From positions 1 through 13,784 of the forward strand of contig CAZLPU010000105.1 in NCBI GenBank assembly GCA_964561475.1: a stretch of 13,784 bases of DNA, read 5' to 3'. Of the stretch, positions 1 through 7,390 are shown piece after piece. Source of the DNA: CAYUYV01 sp964561475 (lineage in GTDB: Bacteria; Pseudomonadota; Alphaproteobacteria; JAJFIK01). Position 1 is the first letter of the stretch. Each line of letters opens with the position of its first letter. Below the pieces are notes generated by a model. The model saw nothing but the letters and a program-made list of their open reading frames with translations. It had not been told where the DNA came from and did no database searches. Position numbers and translations under genes: made by a program.

Positions 1-808
1 GGGCCGTGGCGGCGAACTTGTTCCAGGGGCAGACCGCCAGACAATCGTCACAGCCATAGATCCGGTTGCCCATGGCCGCCCTGAGGGAGCGGGGAATGGG
101 GCCCTTGTGTTCGATGGTCAGGTAGGAAATGCACTGCCGGGCGTCGATCTGGTAGGGGGCGGGGAAGGCATCCGTGGGACAGATGTCGAGACAGGCCCGG
201 CAGGAGCCGCAATGGTCCTGCTCCGGCTCATCCGCAGGCAGATCAAGGGTGGTGTAGATGGCCCCGAGAAAAAGCCAGGAGCCCTTTTCCCTCGAGACCA
301 GATTGGTGTGCTTGCCTTGCCAGCCCAGCCCCGCCGCTCCGGCCAGGGGTTTTTCCGCCACCGGGGCAGTATCCACAAAGACTTTCACGCCGCATTCATG
401 GGTCTCAGCCAGCCATCGGGCGATGCGCTTGAGCCGCTTCTTGATCAGGTCGTGGTAATCCGCACCCCGCGCATAGACCGAGATCACGCCCCGGTCCTTG
501 TGAGCGAGCAGGGCCATGGGATCGCTGCCGGGCCCGTAGTTGAGCCCCAGCATAATCACCGAACGCACCTCGTCCCAAAGCCGCCGGGGATCGCCCCGTT
601 CATCCGTACGCACACCCAGCCAGTCCATGGTCCCGTGGCGTCCCGCTTCCAGGAAGGCGGCCAGCCTTTGGGGCACATCGGGGATGGCATCGGCCCGGGC
701 GATGCCCACCGTATCGAAACCCGCCGCCAGAGCCTCATCCATGATCGCCGTCCGGATGGTCTTGCCGCCTTGTCTGTGCTGGGTGGTGTGGAGATCGGTG
801 CCGGTCAT
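1..808 (-). CDS. queG: Epoxyqueuosine reductase QueG, N-terminal 269 codons (cut by window start)
   Basis: QueG reduces epoxyqueuosine to queuosine in tRNA, the last step of wobble-base queuosine synthesis, using cobalamin and two 4Fe-4S clusters in the cytoplasm. The minus-strand reading frame is open from an ATG at 808 to the window edge. Residues 32-40 (DTVGIARAD) and the motif VDTAPVAEKP (145-154), which holds the conserved acidic residue of the active site, are typical of QueG. They are followed by GLGWQGKHT (160-168). The first cluster motif is C200-x2-C203-x2-C206-x3-C210-P. A further Cys is at 226, and the second motif is C253-x2-C256-x3-C260-P. Family members are usually about 350-380 residues, so the C-terminal HEAT-like part lies outside the window. 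The start at 808 lacks a clear Shine-Dalgarno; it fits the family N-terminus, and ATG codon 23 is less likely. It is divergent from the GST-like gene. Confidence 0.96.
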   Translation of the reverse strand, partial: MTGTDLHTTQHRQGGKTIRTAIMDEALAAGFDTVGIARADAIPDVPQRLAAFLEAGRHGTMDWLGVRTDERGDPRRLWDEVRSVIMLGLNYGPGSDPMALLAHKDRGVISVYARGADYHDLIKKRLKRIARWLAETHECGVKVFVDTAPVAEKPLAGAAGLGWQGKHTNLVSREKGSWLFLGAIYTTLDLPADEPEQDHCGSCRACLDICPTDAFPAPYQIDARQCISYLTIEHKGPIPRSLRAAMGNRIYGCDDCLAVCPWNKFAATA

Positions 809-1064
809 GGTCAGGAGCCTAGCCTGGAATTGCAGGCAGGCAAATCGCAGAAGACCCCTTTTGCGGAAGACACATAACGCGGAAGCCCCGTGCACCGGGA
901 TCAGCGGACCGGGGGCCGGGAAGGGACGCCGAAAGGGCGGAGATCATGGCTCCTGCCATTGCGCGGGACCGGCGCGGCGGGTCACTATGGGAGTGCAACC
1001 TGGGCCGGTTGGCGGCCAGCGCCCCTGTAACAGAAAGCTCACGCGATAAAAGGACCGAGGCAGG
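809..1064. promoter_or_regulatory. Divergent intergenic region between queG and the GST-like gene
   Basis: This 256-base gap must hold the promoters of two divergent genes. By eye I see no strong -35/-10 pair for either. The last bases before the GST-like gene carry an A-rich run (GCGATAAAAGG) and a purine stretch GAGGCAGG just upstream of its ATG. A small GC-rich inverted repeat (CCCG-TGCAC-CGGG) lies near 888-899. No extra gene is convincing here. Confidence 0.3.
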
Positions 1065-2207
1065 ATGACCGGACCCTATATTATCTATGGCAGCTATGCT
1101 TCCTACTACACCGCGAAGGTCCGGGCCTATCTGCGCAAGAAGGGCATTCCCTTCACCGAACGCCTGCCCAGCGCCCCCCGTTTCCGGGACCATGTGCGCC
1201 CCACCTCCGGCACCCACCGCATCCCCCAGCTTGAAACCCCCGCCGGTGAGATCATTCAGGATTCCGTGGAGATCGTGGATTATCTGGAGGCCCGCCATCC
1301 GGATATTCCCGCCTTGCCCACAAGGCCACGCCAGCGCCTGGCCGTCCATCTCATGGAACTGTTCGGCAGCGAAGGGCTCGTGCGGCTGGCCTGGCAATTC
1401 CGCTGGTTCTTTCCGGAAGAGAACTATCACTTCGTCAAAATGGAATTTGGCCGCTCCTTCCGCCCCCAGGGCAGTGACGAGGATCTGCTGAAATATGGCA
1501 ACATCATCGCCGACCGGATGCTCAGCCGGGGTGCCCTGGACAATACCGAGACCGTCCGGGAGGACATGAGACGGGATTTCCTGGCCCTGCTGGCCCGGCT
1601 GGAGGCCCATTTCCAGGGTTTCCCTTATATGTTGGGCGGTCATCCGAGCCATGCGGATTATGCCATCATGGGCGCTCTTCATGCCCATATGGGCCGGGAC
1701 CCTCTGCCCCTGAACATGATGCAGACCCATGCGCCCCGGGTGTTCCGCTGGGTGGAACATATGCTCATGCCGGAAATTCAGTCACCGGAATTCTTCGACA
1801 CGCCCGTGGCCTATCCCGATGATGACCTTCTGCCCCAGACCTTCGTGGATCTGCTGGGATATTTCGGTGAGCGTTACGCGGGGCAGTTCGAGCGCAACAG
1901 TCTGGCCTGGGCGGAACATGCCCGCCTGCGCCTGGAGGAACCCAAAGGCCAGCATGTCTCCGAGGCCGGCGAACAGCCTGTTCTCGACCCGGTGGAGATC
2001 ACCCACCGGGGCTTGAGGGTGAGCATCCGCTGCAATGTCCACCACGCCTGGGTGACCCAGCGCGCCCAGCGTTACTACTGCTCCCTCTCACCGGCGGACC
2101 AGTCCGCCTGCGATGTGCTCCTGGATGAAACCGGCCTTGGTCCCCTGGTCCGGACCGATATCGTCCGCCCGCTGACCCGCCGGGAAAACCGCCTCGTGCT
2201 GGCGTGA
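1065..2207 (+). CDS. Glutathione S-transferase-fold protein with extra C-terminal region
   Basis: This is a cytoplasmic GST-superfamily protein of 380 residues. Residues 4-80 form the thioredoxin-like N-domain: an opening YGSYASYYTAKVRAYL (8-23) with candidate Ser/Tyr glutathione contacts, the cis-proline segment HRIPQLETP (51-59), and QDSVEIVDYLE (65-75), whose Asp-Ser pair normally contacts the glutathione gamma-glutamyl group. An all-helical C-domain follows. It contains S195-x2-D198 in PSHADYAIMGAL, the N-capping box common to GSTs. Typical GSTs are about 200-240 residues, so residues from roughly 290 on (about 90 residues, including RCNVHHAW at 322-329) are an additional region I do not recognise. 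The substrate cannot be inferred; the family also includes non-catalytic members. GAGGCAGG precedes the ATG, supporting this start. Confidence 0.85.
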   Translation: MTGPYIIYGSYASYYTAKVRAYLRKKGIPFTERLPSAPRFRDHVRPTSGTHRIPQLETPAGEIIQDSVEIVDYLEARHPDIPALPTRPRQRLAVHLMELFGSEGLVRLAWQFRWFFPEENYHFVKMEFGRSFRPQGSDEDLLKYGNIIADRMLSRGALDNTETVREDMRRDFLALLARLEAHFQGFPYMLGGHPSHADYAIMGALHAHMGRDPLPLNMMQTHAPRVFRWVEHMLMPEIQSPEFFDTPVAYPDDDLLPQTFVDLLGYFGERYAGQFERNSLAWAEHARLRLEEPKGQHVSEAGEQPVLDPVEITHRGLRVSIRCNVHHAWVTQRAQRYYCSLSPADQSACDVLLDETGLGPLVRTDIVRPLTRRENRLVLA

Positions 2208-2258
2208 AGCGGTGATCGGGAGATCCGCTGCCCCGTGGCGATCGGAAGCATGGCGCGG

Positions 2259-2296
2259 CTTGGATCGGACCGGCTCCGCCCAAGACGTGCCGTTTT
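2259..2296 (+). terminator. Possible weak terminator after the GST-like gene
   Basis: CTTGG (2259-2263) pairs with CCAAG (2280-2284), and inside it CGGA (2266-2269) pairs with TCCG (2275-2278), leaving a five-base loop. A TTTT run follows at 2293-2296, separated by eight bases. The stem is interrupted and the T run is short and displaced, so this is at best a weak intrinsic terminator. It sits 52 bases past the stop of the GST-like gene and before the TPR gene. Confidence 0.25.
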
Positions 2297-2375
2297 CCCG
2301 CCCCATCCTGTGAATCGGGCATGGTTGCGGGGGTGTGCCCCTTGAGCGGCGTTCACCTTTGGGAGATGGGGAGAG

Positions 2376-3182
2376 ATGGCGGGAATTGGGTTGCGTGGTC
2401 CTGGTCGGCAACGGGCGGCCTTTGGCCTTCTGGCGGTTCTTCTGGCAGTTCCTACCGCTGGGGTGCCGGCCATGGGTCAGGACAAGAAACCGGAGAGCGG
2501 TGGGGCGGAGGTCTGGACCGGAGCCGCCCAGGCCTGTTTCGAGGCGCCGGCGCCCGAGGATGGGGTCGTGGCCTGCAGCAAGGCGATCAAGACCGGCGGG
2601 CTCAGTGCGCGCACCCTGGCCATCACCTATTCCAACCGGGGCAATTCCTTTTACGACCTGGGCCAGCTTGACCGGGCCATTACCGATTACACCACCGCGC
2701 TGAGCCTGATCCCCGATGATCCCGTGACCTACTCGAACCGGGCCGCCGCTTACACCGACCAGGGCTCTTACGAGTCCGCGTTGGCGGATCTGGACAAGGC
2801 TGTCGCCCTCGACCGGACCAATGCCACGGTCTGGGGCAACCGCTGCTGGGTGCGGGCGATTCTTGAACAGTTCGAGGAAGCCATCGCAGATTGCGGTCAG
2901 GCCCTGCGTCTCGCGCCCACGGACCCGATGGTGCTGGCCAGCCGTGCCTATGCCCGTCTGGCCTCGGGGGATCCGAAATCGGCCCTGGACGATGCCAATG
3001 AGGCCGTGCGCTATGGGGATGGGGTCTGGCAGACCCATTTCTACCGGGGCCTGATCCACAATGCCCTGGGCCATGAGGCCGCCGCCCGGGAAGACCTGAC
3101 CCTCGCCCATGGTCTGGGCGCGGGCGAACCCCGGATCACCGAGACCATGAAGGCTCTGGGCTTTGCCGTGCCATCCCAGTGA
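2376..3182 (+). CDS. Exported tetratricopeptide-repeat protein (five TPRs)
   Basis: This 268-residue protein probably acts in the periplasm as a protein-protein interaction scaffold; no partner can be named. Residues 1-35 look like a signal peptide: basic N-region (R7, R11, R13), a hydrophobic core AAFGLLAVLLAV (14-25), and a likely cleavage near AMG/Q (32-35). After a linker with two Cys (54 and 67), five TPR units of exactly 34 residues follow: 82-115, 116-149, 150-183, 184-217 and 218-251. Each carries the expected small/aromatic positions, for example NRGNSFYDLGQLDRAITDY and NRAAAYTDQGSYESALADL. The protein ends shortly after the last unit. The start is supported by a purine-rich GGGAGATGGGGAG immediately upstream of the ATG. 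It is a single gene between the GST-like gene and the yfgM/bamB block; Sel1-like or other solenoid types are less likely given the 34-residue period. Confidence 0.85.
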   Translation: MAGIGLRGPGRQRAAFGLLAVLLAVPTAGVPAMGQDKKPESGGAEVWTGAAQACFEAPAPEDGVVACSKAIKTGGLSARTLAITYSNRGNSFYDLGQLDRAITDYTTALSLIPDDPVTYSNRAAAYTDQGSYESALADLDKAVALDRTNATVWGNRCWVRAILEQFEEAIADCGQALRLAPTDPMVLASRAYARLASGDPKSALDDANEAVRYGDGVWQTHFYRGLIHNALGHEAAAREDLTLAHGLGAGEPRITETMKALGFAVPSQ

Positions 3183-3285
3183 TGGACCCGGGCAGGCACG
3201 GGATGCGGGCCATGTCAGCGGTCCTGGTGCCCGCCTCCGGGGTGAAGGCGTCCCGCAGGTGTGAAGGGGGGAGGCCGAATGCGAT

Positions 3286-3313
3286 TTGGCCTTGAGGTCT
3301 GAATTGCCTAGAG
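3286..3313 (+). promoter_or_regulatory. Candidate sigma-70-type promoter for the yfgM-like/bamB operon
   Basis: TTGGCC (3286-3291) and CTAGAG (3308-3313) are separated by 16 bases, about 140 bases before the GTG start of the yfgM-like gene. The -35 matches TTGACA at four of six positions; the -10 is weak but resembles the CTA-containing -10 elements of alphaproteobacteria. The remaining gap (3183-3454) holds no convincing gene. Confidence 0.3.
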
Positions 3314-3454
3314 TGCCAGAAATTTAATGCCGGAGCGGTCAGGTGCGGTGCCCTTTGGGTGCGCCGAGCGCCGCGCCGGAAATGGACTTGCCCGATGGTC
3401 CGTCCAGGCGCGTCTGGTCCGGGCGGGGTCCTGTCCGAGTTGGAGTGACAAACC

Positions 3455-4294
3455 GTGAGCGATACCACCACTTTCGAGCGCGAGGTCGAGGAAGAAGTCC
3501 GGCGCGAACAGATGGAGCGGCTGTGGAAGACCTACGGCCCCTGGCTGATCGGCGGGGCGGTTCTGGGTCTCGCCGGCGCCGCCATCTACATGTATTTGCA
3601 GCAGGCCCAGGCCACCCGGTTGGCGACCGCGTCCAACGCATATTACGCCGCCGTCGATGTGGCCGAGGAGTCCCAGGGCCCGGAGGCCCTGTCGGCCCTG
3701 CGCGCCCTGCGCGATGCCCCCGGCGGGTTTGCGGCCCTGGCGCGGATGCGGGAGGCAGCCATTCTTGCGGACTCCGCCAATATCGAGGGCGCGGTCAATG
3801 TCTACACCGAGTTGGCGGAAGATCGGAGCCAGGACCGGCTCGTGCGGGATCTGGCCTTCCTGAAATCCGCCTATCTCCTGGCCGACCGGGAGGAACCGGA
3901 GGTCTTTCGGGATCGGGTGGTCCCGCGCATTGATGCGGACAGCCCCTGGACGCCGTTCCTCCAGGAACTCGTGGCCCTGTCCTATCTGGAGCAGGGCGCC
4001 GATGCCCAGGCCCTGGGCTTTTACCGGGATATCGCCATGAACCCGGACGCGGCCCAAGGTTTGAAGACCCGGGCCGAACGGATGCTGGCCTTCCTGGAAG
4101 CGTCCCAGAACGATGCATCGTCAACCCCTGCCCAGGCCCCGCAGGAGGCCGCCGGTGCCGATGCTGCCGAAGCATCCCCAGCGGAAGATGCCGCCGAGGC
4201 GGATGAGCCCACGGGCGCGGAAGCGGGCACGGACGGGACAGATACGGACGGGACGGGCACGACGGCTACTGAAGAGGGGGGAAGCGAGGAATGA
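3455..4294 (+). CDS. YfgM-like membrane-anchored TPR-fold protein
   Basis: This 279-residue protein resembles YfgM, a single-pass inner-membrane protein with a periplasmic TPR-like domain that works with the Sec translocon and periplasmic chaperones in enterobacteria. A charged cytoplasmic N-terminus (EREVEEEVRREQMERLWKTYG, at residues 8-28) precedes one membrane segment at about 29-48 (LIGGAVLGLAGAAIYMYL). The helical repeat region spans about 55-215, with LVALSYLEQGADAQALGFY at 172-190 as a recognisable TPR-like pair. From 218 to the end is an Ala/Asp/Glu/Gly/Thr tail with no Lys or Arg. The GTG start is chosen because GGAG (3442-3445) lies nine bases upstream and the family N-terminus matches. 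The stop overlaps the bamB start by four bases (ATGA), so translation is coupled. The order yfgM-bamB-der is also found in gammaproteobacteria, which supports the assignment. Confidence 0.8.
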   Translation: MSDTTTFEREVEEEVRREQMERLWKTYGPWLIGGAVLGLAGAAIYMYLQQAQATRLATASNAYYAAVDVAEESQGPEALSALRALRDAPGGFAALARMREAAILADSANIEGAVNVYTELAEDRSQDRLVRDLAFLKSAYLLADREEPEVFRDRVVPRIDADSPWTPFLQELVALSYLEQGADAQALGFYRDIAMNPDAAQGLKTRAERMLAFLEASQNDASSTPAQAPQEAAGADAAEASPAEDAAEADEPTGAEAGTDGTDTDGTGTTATEEGGSEE

Positions 4295-5718
4295 TCAATT
4301 ACCAAGGGGATGGGGACAGCGGTCTGCGCGGCACTGCCCGGACGGCACTGACGAAAAGCGCGGCCATGCTGACGGGTCTGACGCTCGCCTTGGCCCTGGG
4401 CGGTTGCGCCGTGGCCGACAGCCTCTCGAGCAAGCCCAAGGACGACTCCGGCGAGGATGTGGCGCCGGTCAGCCAGCGGGTTCAGATCCTCCAGCTTGAC
4501 GAGCGCCTCCAGGCGGATCCCCGCATCGCCGAGATGCCCGTGACCCTGCCCCAGGCAGTGGTCAACACCTCCTGGGCCCAGCCCGGCGGCTCGCCCAGCA
4601 ACGGGTTTCCCCATCTGCAACTGGGTGACGGCTCAGCCGCCCCCACCACGCCCATGAAGAAATTGTGGGACGTACAGGCGGGCGCCGGCTCCTCCAAGGA
4701 CGCGCCCCTGACCGCGCCGCCCCTGGTGGCCAATGAGCGGATTTTCGTGCTGGACAGCCGCGCCACGGTGCGGGCCTTCGACCGCAAGACCGGCGACCGG
4801 ATCTGGCGTCTCGACCTTGCGCCGGAAGGGGAGAAAGTCCGCAGCGGCTTCGGCGGCGGTATTGCCCTTGGTGAAGGGGTGCTGGTGGCGGTGACCGGGT
4901 TCGGCCAGGTGATCGGCATCAATCCGGAATCCGGCGAGGAAGTCTGGGCCCGGCGCATTTCCGTTCCCATCCGCTCCGGCCCCACGGCCACCGATGGCCG
5001 GGTTTATGTGACCGCCACGGACAATCAGCTCCATGCCTATGACCTGGCCACGGGCACCAGCCTGTGGAGCCACCGGGCCATGACCGAGACCGCGGGCATT
5101 CTGTCCGCTGTGAGCCCGGCGGTGTCCTCCGGAGTGGTCGTGGCGCCGTTCTCCTCCGGGGAACTGGTGGCCTTCCGCATCCAGAACGGCCGGGAGATCT
5201 GGTCCGACAGCCTTGTGCGGAACAATCGCTCCACCGCCATGGCCGGGATCAACGACATCGCCGCCCGCCCGGTGATCGACGATGGCCGGGTCTATGCCAT
5301 CAGCCATTCCGGCCGCATGGTGTCCATCGACATGCGCACCGGCGAGCGGGTCTGGGCCCAGAACTATGCGGGCATCCGCACCCCCTGGGTCTCCGGAGAG
5401 TTCGTCTTTGTGGTGACTTCCCAGGCGGAACTGCTGTGCGTCTCCAAGCGCGATGGCCGGATCCGCTGGCTGACCCGCCTCAAGCGCTATGAAAATGTGG
5501 AAAAGCGCAAAGGGGAACTGGCCTGGATGGGTCCGCTGTTGATCAGTGGACGCCTGCTCATGGCCAATTCCATCGGCGAAATGGCCTTTTTTGACCCCGC
5601 GACCGGAAATGTGCTGGTCGCCTTTGCCGGACCAGGCGAGCTCTATATTCCGCCCGTCGTGTCCAATGGTGTCGTTTATGTGCTCACCGACGACGGCCGT
5701 CTTTCGGCCCTCCAGTAA
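4291..5718 (+). CDS. bamB: Outer-membrane assembly lipoprotein BamB
   Basis: BamB is the beta-propeller lipoprotein of the BAM complex, which inserts beta-barrel proteins into the outer membrane. The N-terminus has a hydrophobic signal segment and a lipobox LGGC, giving lipidated Cys39. The long N-region (about 25 residues) is unusual, and the internal ATG at codon 26 would make a shorter signal. The first ATG is preferred because it overlaps the upstream stop and has GAAGCGAGGA just before it. Propeller blades are visible as PQQ-like repeats of the form x-AxD-xxTGxxxW: RAFDRKTGDRIW (161-172), GINPESGEEVW (209-219), HAYDLATGTSLW (248-259), AFRIQNGREIW (294-304), SIDMRTGERVW (345-355), CVSKRDGRIRW (383-393) and AFFDPATGNVL (432-442), ending with GRLSAL (469-474). 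The 475-residue length is longer than the roughly 390 of the E. coli protein, mainly from the N-terminal extension before residue 125. Confidence 0.93.
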   Translation: MINYQGDGDSGLRGTARTALTKSAAMLTGLTLALALGGCAVADSLSSKPKDDSGEDVAPVSQRVQILQLDERLQADPRIAEMPVTLPQAVVNTSWAQPGGSPSNGFPHLQLGDGSAAPTTPMKKLWDVQAGAGSSKDAPLTAPPLVANERIFVLDSRATVRAFDRKTGDRIWRLDLAPEGEKVRSGFGGGIALGEGVLVAVTGFGQVIGINPESGEEVWARRISVPIRSGPTATDGRVYVTATDNQLHAYDLATGTSLWSHRAMTETAGILSAVSPAVSSGVVVAPFSSGELVAFRIQNGREIWSDSLVRNNRSTAMAGINDIAARPVIDDGRVYAISHSGRMVSIDMRTGERVWAQNYAGIRTPWVSGEFVFVVTSQAELLCVSKRDGRIRWLTRLKRYENVEKRKGELAWMGPLLISGRLLMANSIGEMAFFDPATGNVLVAFAGPGELYIPPVVSNGVVYVLTDDGRLSALQ

Positions 5719-5724
5719 TCCCCG

Positions 5725-5760
5725 CGCCCTGTCCGGACCCGGATGGTTCCGGACAGGGCG
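5725..5760 (+). terminator. Strong hairpin between bamB and der (terminator or attenuator)
   Basis: CGCCCTGTCCGGA (5725-5737) is the exact reverse complement of 5748-5760, giving a 13-bp GC-rich stem with a ten-base loop. It can be extended outward by a G-T and a C-G pair. It starts seven bases after the bamB stop and ends 48 bases before the der ATG. The following sequence, TGCCTTTCCC, has only three T, so it does not look like a full intrinsic terminator. It may protect the 3' end of the bamB message or partly separate der expression from bamB. Confidence 0.6.
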
Positions 5761-5808
5761 TGCCTTTCCCGCCCAGGCCTTCATCCTTCTGCGGAAGGAT
5801 CTCCGCCC

Positions 5809-7260
5809 ATGACCGACCTGCTGACCGCCCCGATCACCCCGAGGGTTGCGATCGTGGGGCGCCCGAATGTGGGCAAATCCACCCTGTTCAACCGGTTCGT
5901 GGGCAAGAAGCTCGCCCTCGTGGACGATATGCCCGGCGTCACCCGGGACCGGCGGGAAGGGGACGCGCGCCTGGGGGCCCTGACCTTCACCGCCATCGAT
6001 ACCGCCGGTCTTGAGGATGCCCCGGACGGCAGTCTGGAAGCGCGCATGCGGGCCCAGACGGAAGCGGCCATTTCCGAAGCCGACGTCATCTTGTTCATGA
6101 TCGATGCCCGTGCCGGGGTCACGCCCCTGGATGCCCGGTTCGGCGATCTGCTGCGCAAGGCCCGCAGCCCGGTCATTCTGCTTGCGAACAAATGCGAAGG
6201 CAGCGCCAGCGACCCGGGCCTTTACGATGCCTATTCCCTCGGACTGGGCGAACCGGTGGCCATTTCAGCCGAGCATGGCGAGGGCCTCGGAGACCTGTTC
6301 GCGGCCATGGAGAACGCCCTCAGGCCCATCCTGGAAGAGGCCCTCGCGGAGGAAGCCAGGAGAGCCTATGCGGCGGAGCAGGGCGAGACACTGGAAAGTG
6401 CAGGTGGGGAAGACGCGGACGGGGAGGAAGACTATCGTCTGGGTCCGGACCGTCCCCTGCGCCTTGCGGTCTGCGGACGGCCCAATGCGGGCAAGTCCAC
6501 TCTGATCAACACCATGCTGGGCGAGGAGCGGCTGCTCACCGGCCCGGAGGCGGGCATCACCCGGGATTCCATTTCCGTGCCCTGGGCATGGGACGGGCGC
6601 CCGGTCAATCTGTTCGACACGGCGGGCATGCGTCGTCGGGCCAGGGTGACGGGCAAGCTGGAGAAACTCTCCGTCTCCGACACATTGCGGGCGATCCGGT
6701 TCGCCGAAGTGGTCGTGCTTCTCGTGGATGCCACCATGCCCTTCGAGAAACAGGACCTCTCCATCGCCGATCTGGTGATCCGGGAAGGGCGGGGCCTCGT
6801 CATCGGGTTCAACAAGTGGGATCTGGTGGAAGACCGCCAGGAGGCCCGCAAGGCCGCCATGGAACAGGTTGACCGTCTGCTGCCCCAGGTGCGCGGCGTG
6901 CCCCTGGTGCCCATGTCCGGGGAGCAGGGGGCGGGCATACCCCGGCTCATGGCCTCCGCCTTCGACGTTTACGATATCTGGAACCGGCGGGTGACCACAT
7001 CGGCCCTGAACCGCTGGCTGGAAGGGGCCCTGGAGCGCCATCCCCCTCCGGCGGTGGGCGGGCGCCGGGTGCGCATCCGCTACATGACCCAGGTGAAAGC
7101 CCGGCCGCCCAGCTTCGCCGCCTTCACCTCGAAGCCCGACGAGATGCCCGAGGCCTATACCCGCTATCTCGTGAACGGCATCCGGGAGACCTTTGACATC
7201 CCCGCCGTGCCCATCCGCCTGTTCTGGCGCAAACGCAAAAACCCCTTCGATCCGGATTGA
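5809..7260 (+). CDS. der: Ribosome-assembly GTPase Der (EngA)
   Basis: Der is an essential GTPase with two tandem G domains that helps mature the 50S ribosomal subunit. Domain 1: P-loop GRPNVGKST (17-25), switch II DTAG (64-67), and NKCE (127-130) in the G4 position, where the usual motif is NKxD. Domain 2: GRPNAGKST (223-231), DTAGMRRR (270-277), NKWD (335-338). Between them is an acidic linker (about 180-212, rich in E/D). The C-terminal KH-like domain covers about 390-475 and ends in WRKRKNPF (473-480), typical of the family. Length 483 fits. The ATG at 5809 is chosen because GGAAGGA (5793-5799) lies nine bases upstream and the family N-terminus starts there; the frame remains open further upstream but across the hairpin, which is unlikely to be translated. 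Confidence 0.97.
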   Translation: MTDLLTAPITPRVAIVGRPNVGKSTLFNRFVGKKLALVDDMPGVTRDRREGDARLGALTFTAIDTAGLEDAPDGSLEARMRAQTEAAISEADVILFMIDARAGVTPLDARFGDLLRKARSPVILLANKCEGSASDPGLYDAYSLGLGEPVAISAEHGEGLGDLFAAMENALRPILEEALAEEARRAYAAEQGETLESAGGEDADGEEDYRLGPDRPLRLAVCGRPNAGKSTLINTMLGEERLLTGPEAGITRDSISVPWAWDGRPVNLFDTAGMRRRARVTGKLEKLSVSDTLRAIRFAEVVVLLVDATMPFEKQDLSIADLVIREGRGLVIGFNKWDLVEDRQEARKAAMEQVDRLLPQVRGVPLVPMSGEQGAGIPRLMASAFDVYDIWNRRVTTSALNRWLEGALERHPPPAVGGRRVRIRYMTQVKARPPSFAAFTSKPDEMPEAYTRYLVNGIRETFDIPAVPIRLFWRKRKNPFDPD

Positions 7261-7279
7261 CGTTTCGCACTGCTTCCAT

Positions 7280-7342
7280 GTTCCCCACTTCCCTTGGCGC
7301 CGAAGACATGGGATGTCTCCCGCGCTGAGCGAATTGGGGAAC
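7280..7342 (+). promoter_or_regulatory. Upstream region of paralogue 1: nested inverted repeats around an operator-like site
   Basis: Between der and the first paralogue, GTTCCCCA (7280-7287) and its exact reverse complement TGGGGAAC (7335-7342) flank the palindromic site at 7304-7318. The arms are 47 bases apart. The outer arms could form a stem in RNA or be half-sites for a DNA-binding protein. No clear -35/-10 pair is visible. Confidence 0.35.
7304..7318. promoter_or_regulatory. Operator-like palindrome, copy 1 (AGACAT-GGG-ATGTCT)
   Basis: This is a perfect 6-bp inverted repeat around a GGG centre, 72 bases before the chosen start of paralogue 1. The same sequence, with two differences, lies before paralogue 2 (8623-8637). 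Such a symmetric site repeated before two related genes fits binding by a dimeric regulator. It could also be residual similarity from duplication of the gene with its upstream region. The binding protein is unknown. Confidence 0.45.
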
Positions 7343-7390
7343 CAAAACGTGGATGGCGGCGTCACAAAAAACGGGTGGGGGAAAGCAGCC

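Noticed and set aside
107..877. Long plus-strand open frame over the queG region
   Set aside because: It is antisense to a clear QueG with both iron-sulfur motifs; its product has no family features and reflects high-GC codon structure.
819..1760. 313-codon minus-strand frame opposite the GST-like gene
   Set aside because: It overlaps a recognisable GST fold and has a composition (G/H/P/Q-rich) typical of antisense frames.
2088..3110. 340-codon minus-strand frame
   Set aside because: It runs antisense to the end of the GST-like gene and most of the TPR gene; the TPR period is clear on the plus strand.
4633..5784. 383-codon minus-strand frame
   Set aside because: It is antisense to the bamB propeller repeats and shows no known domain.
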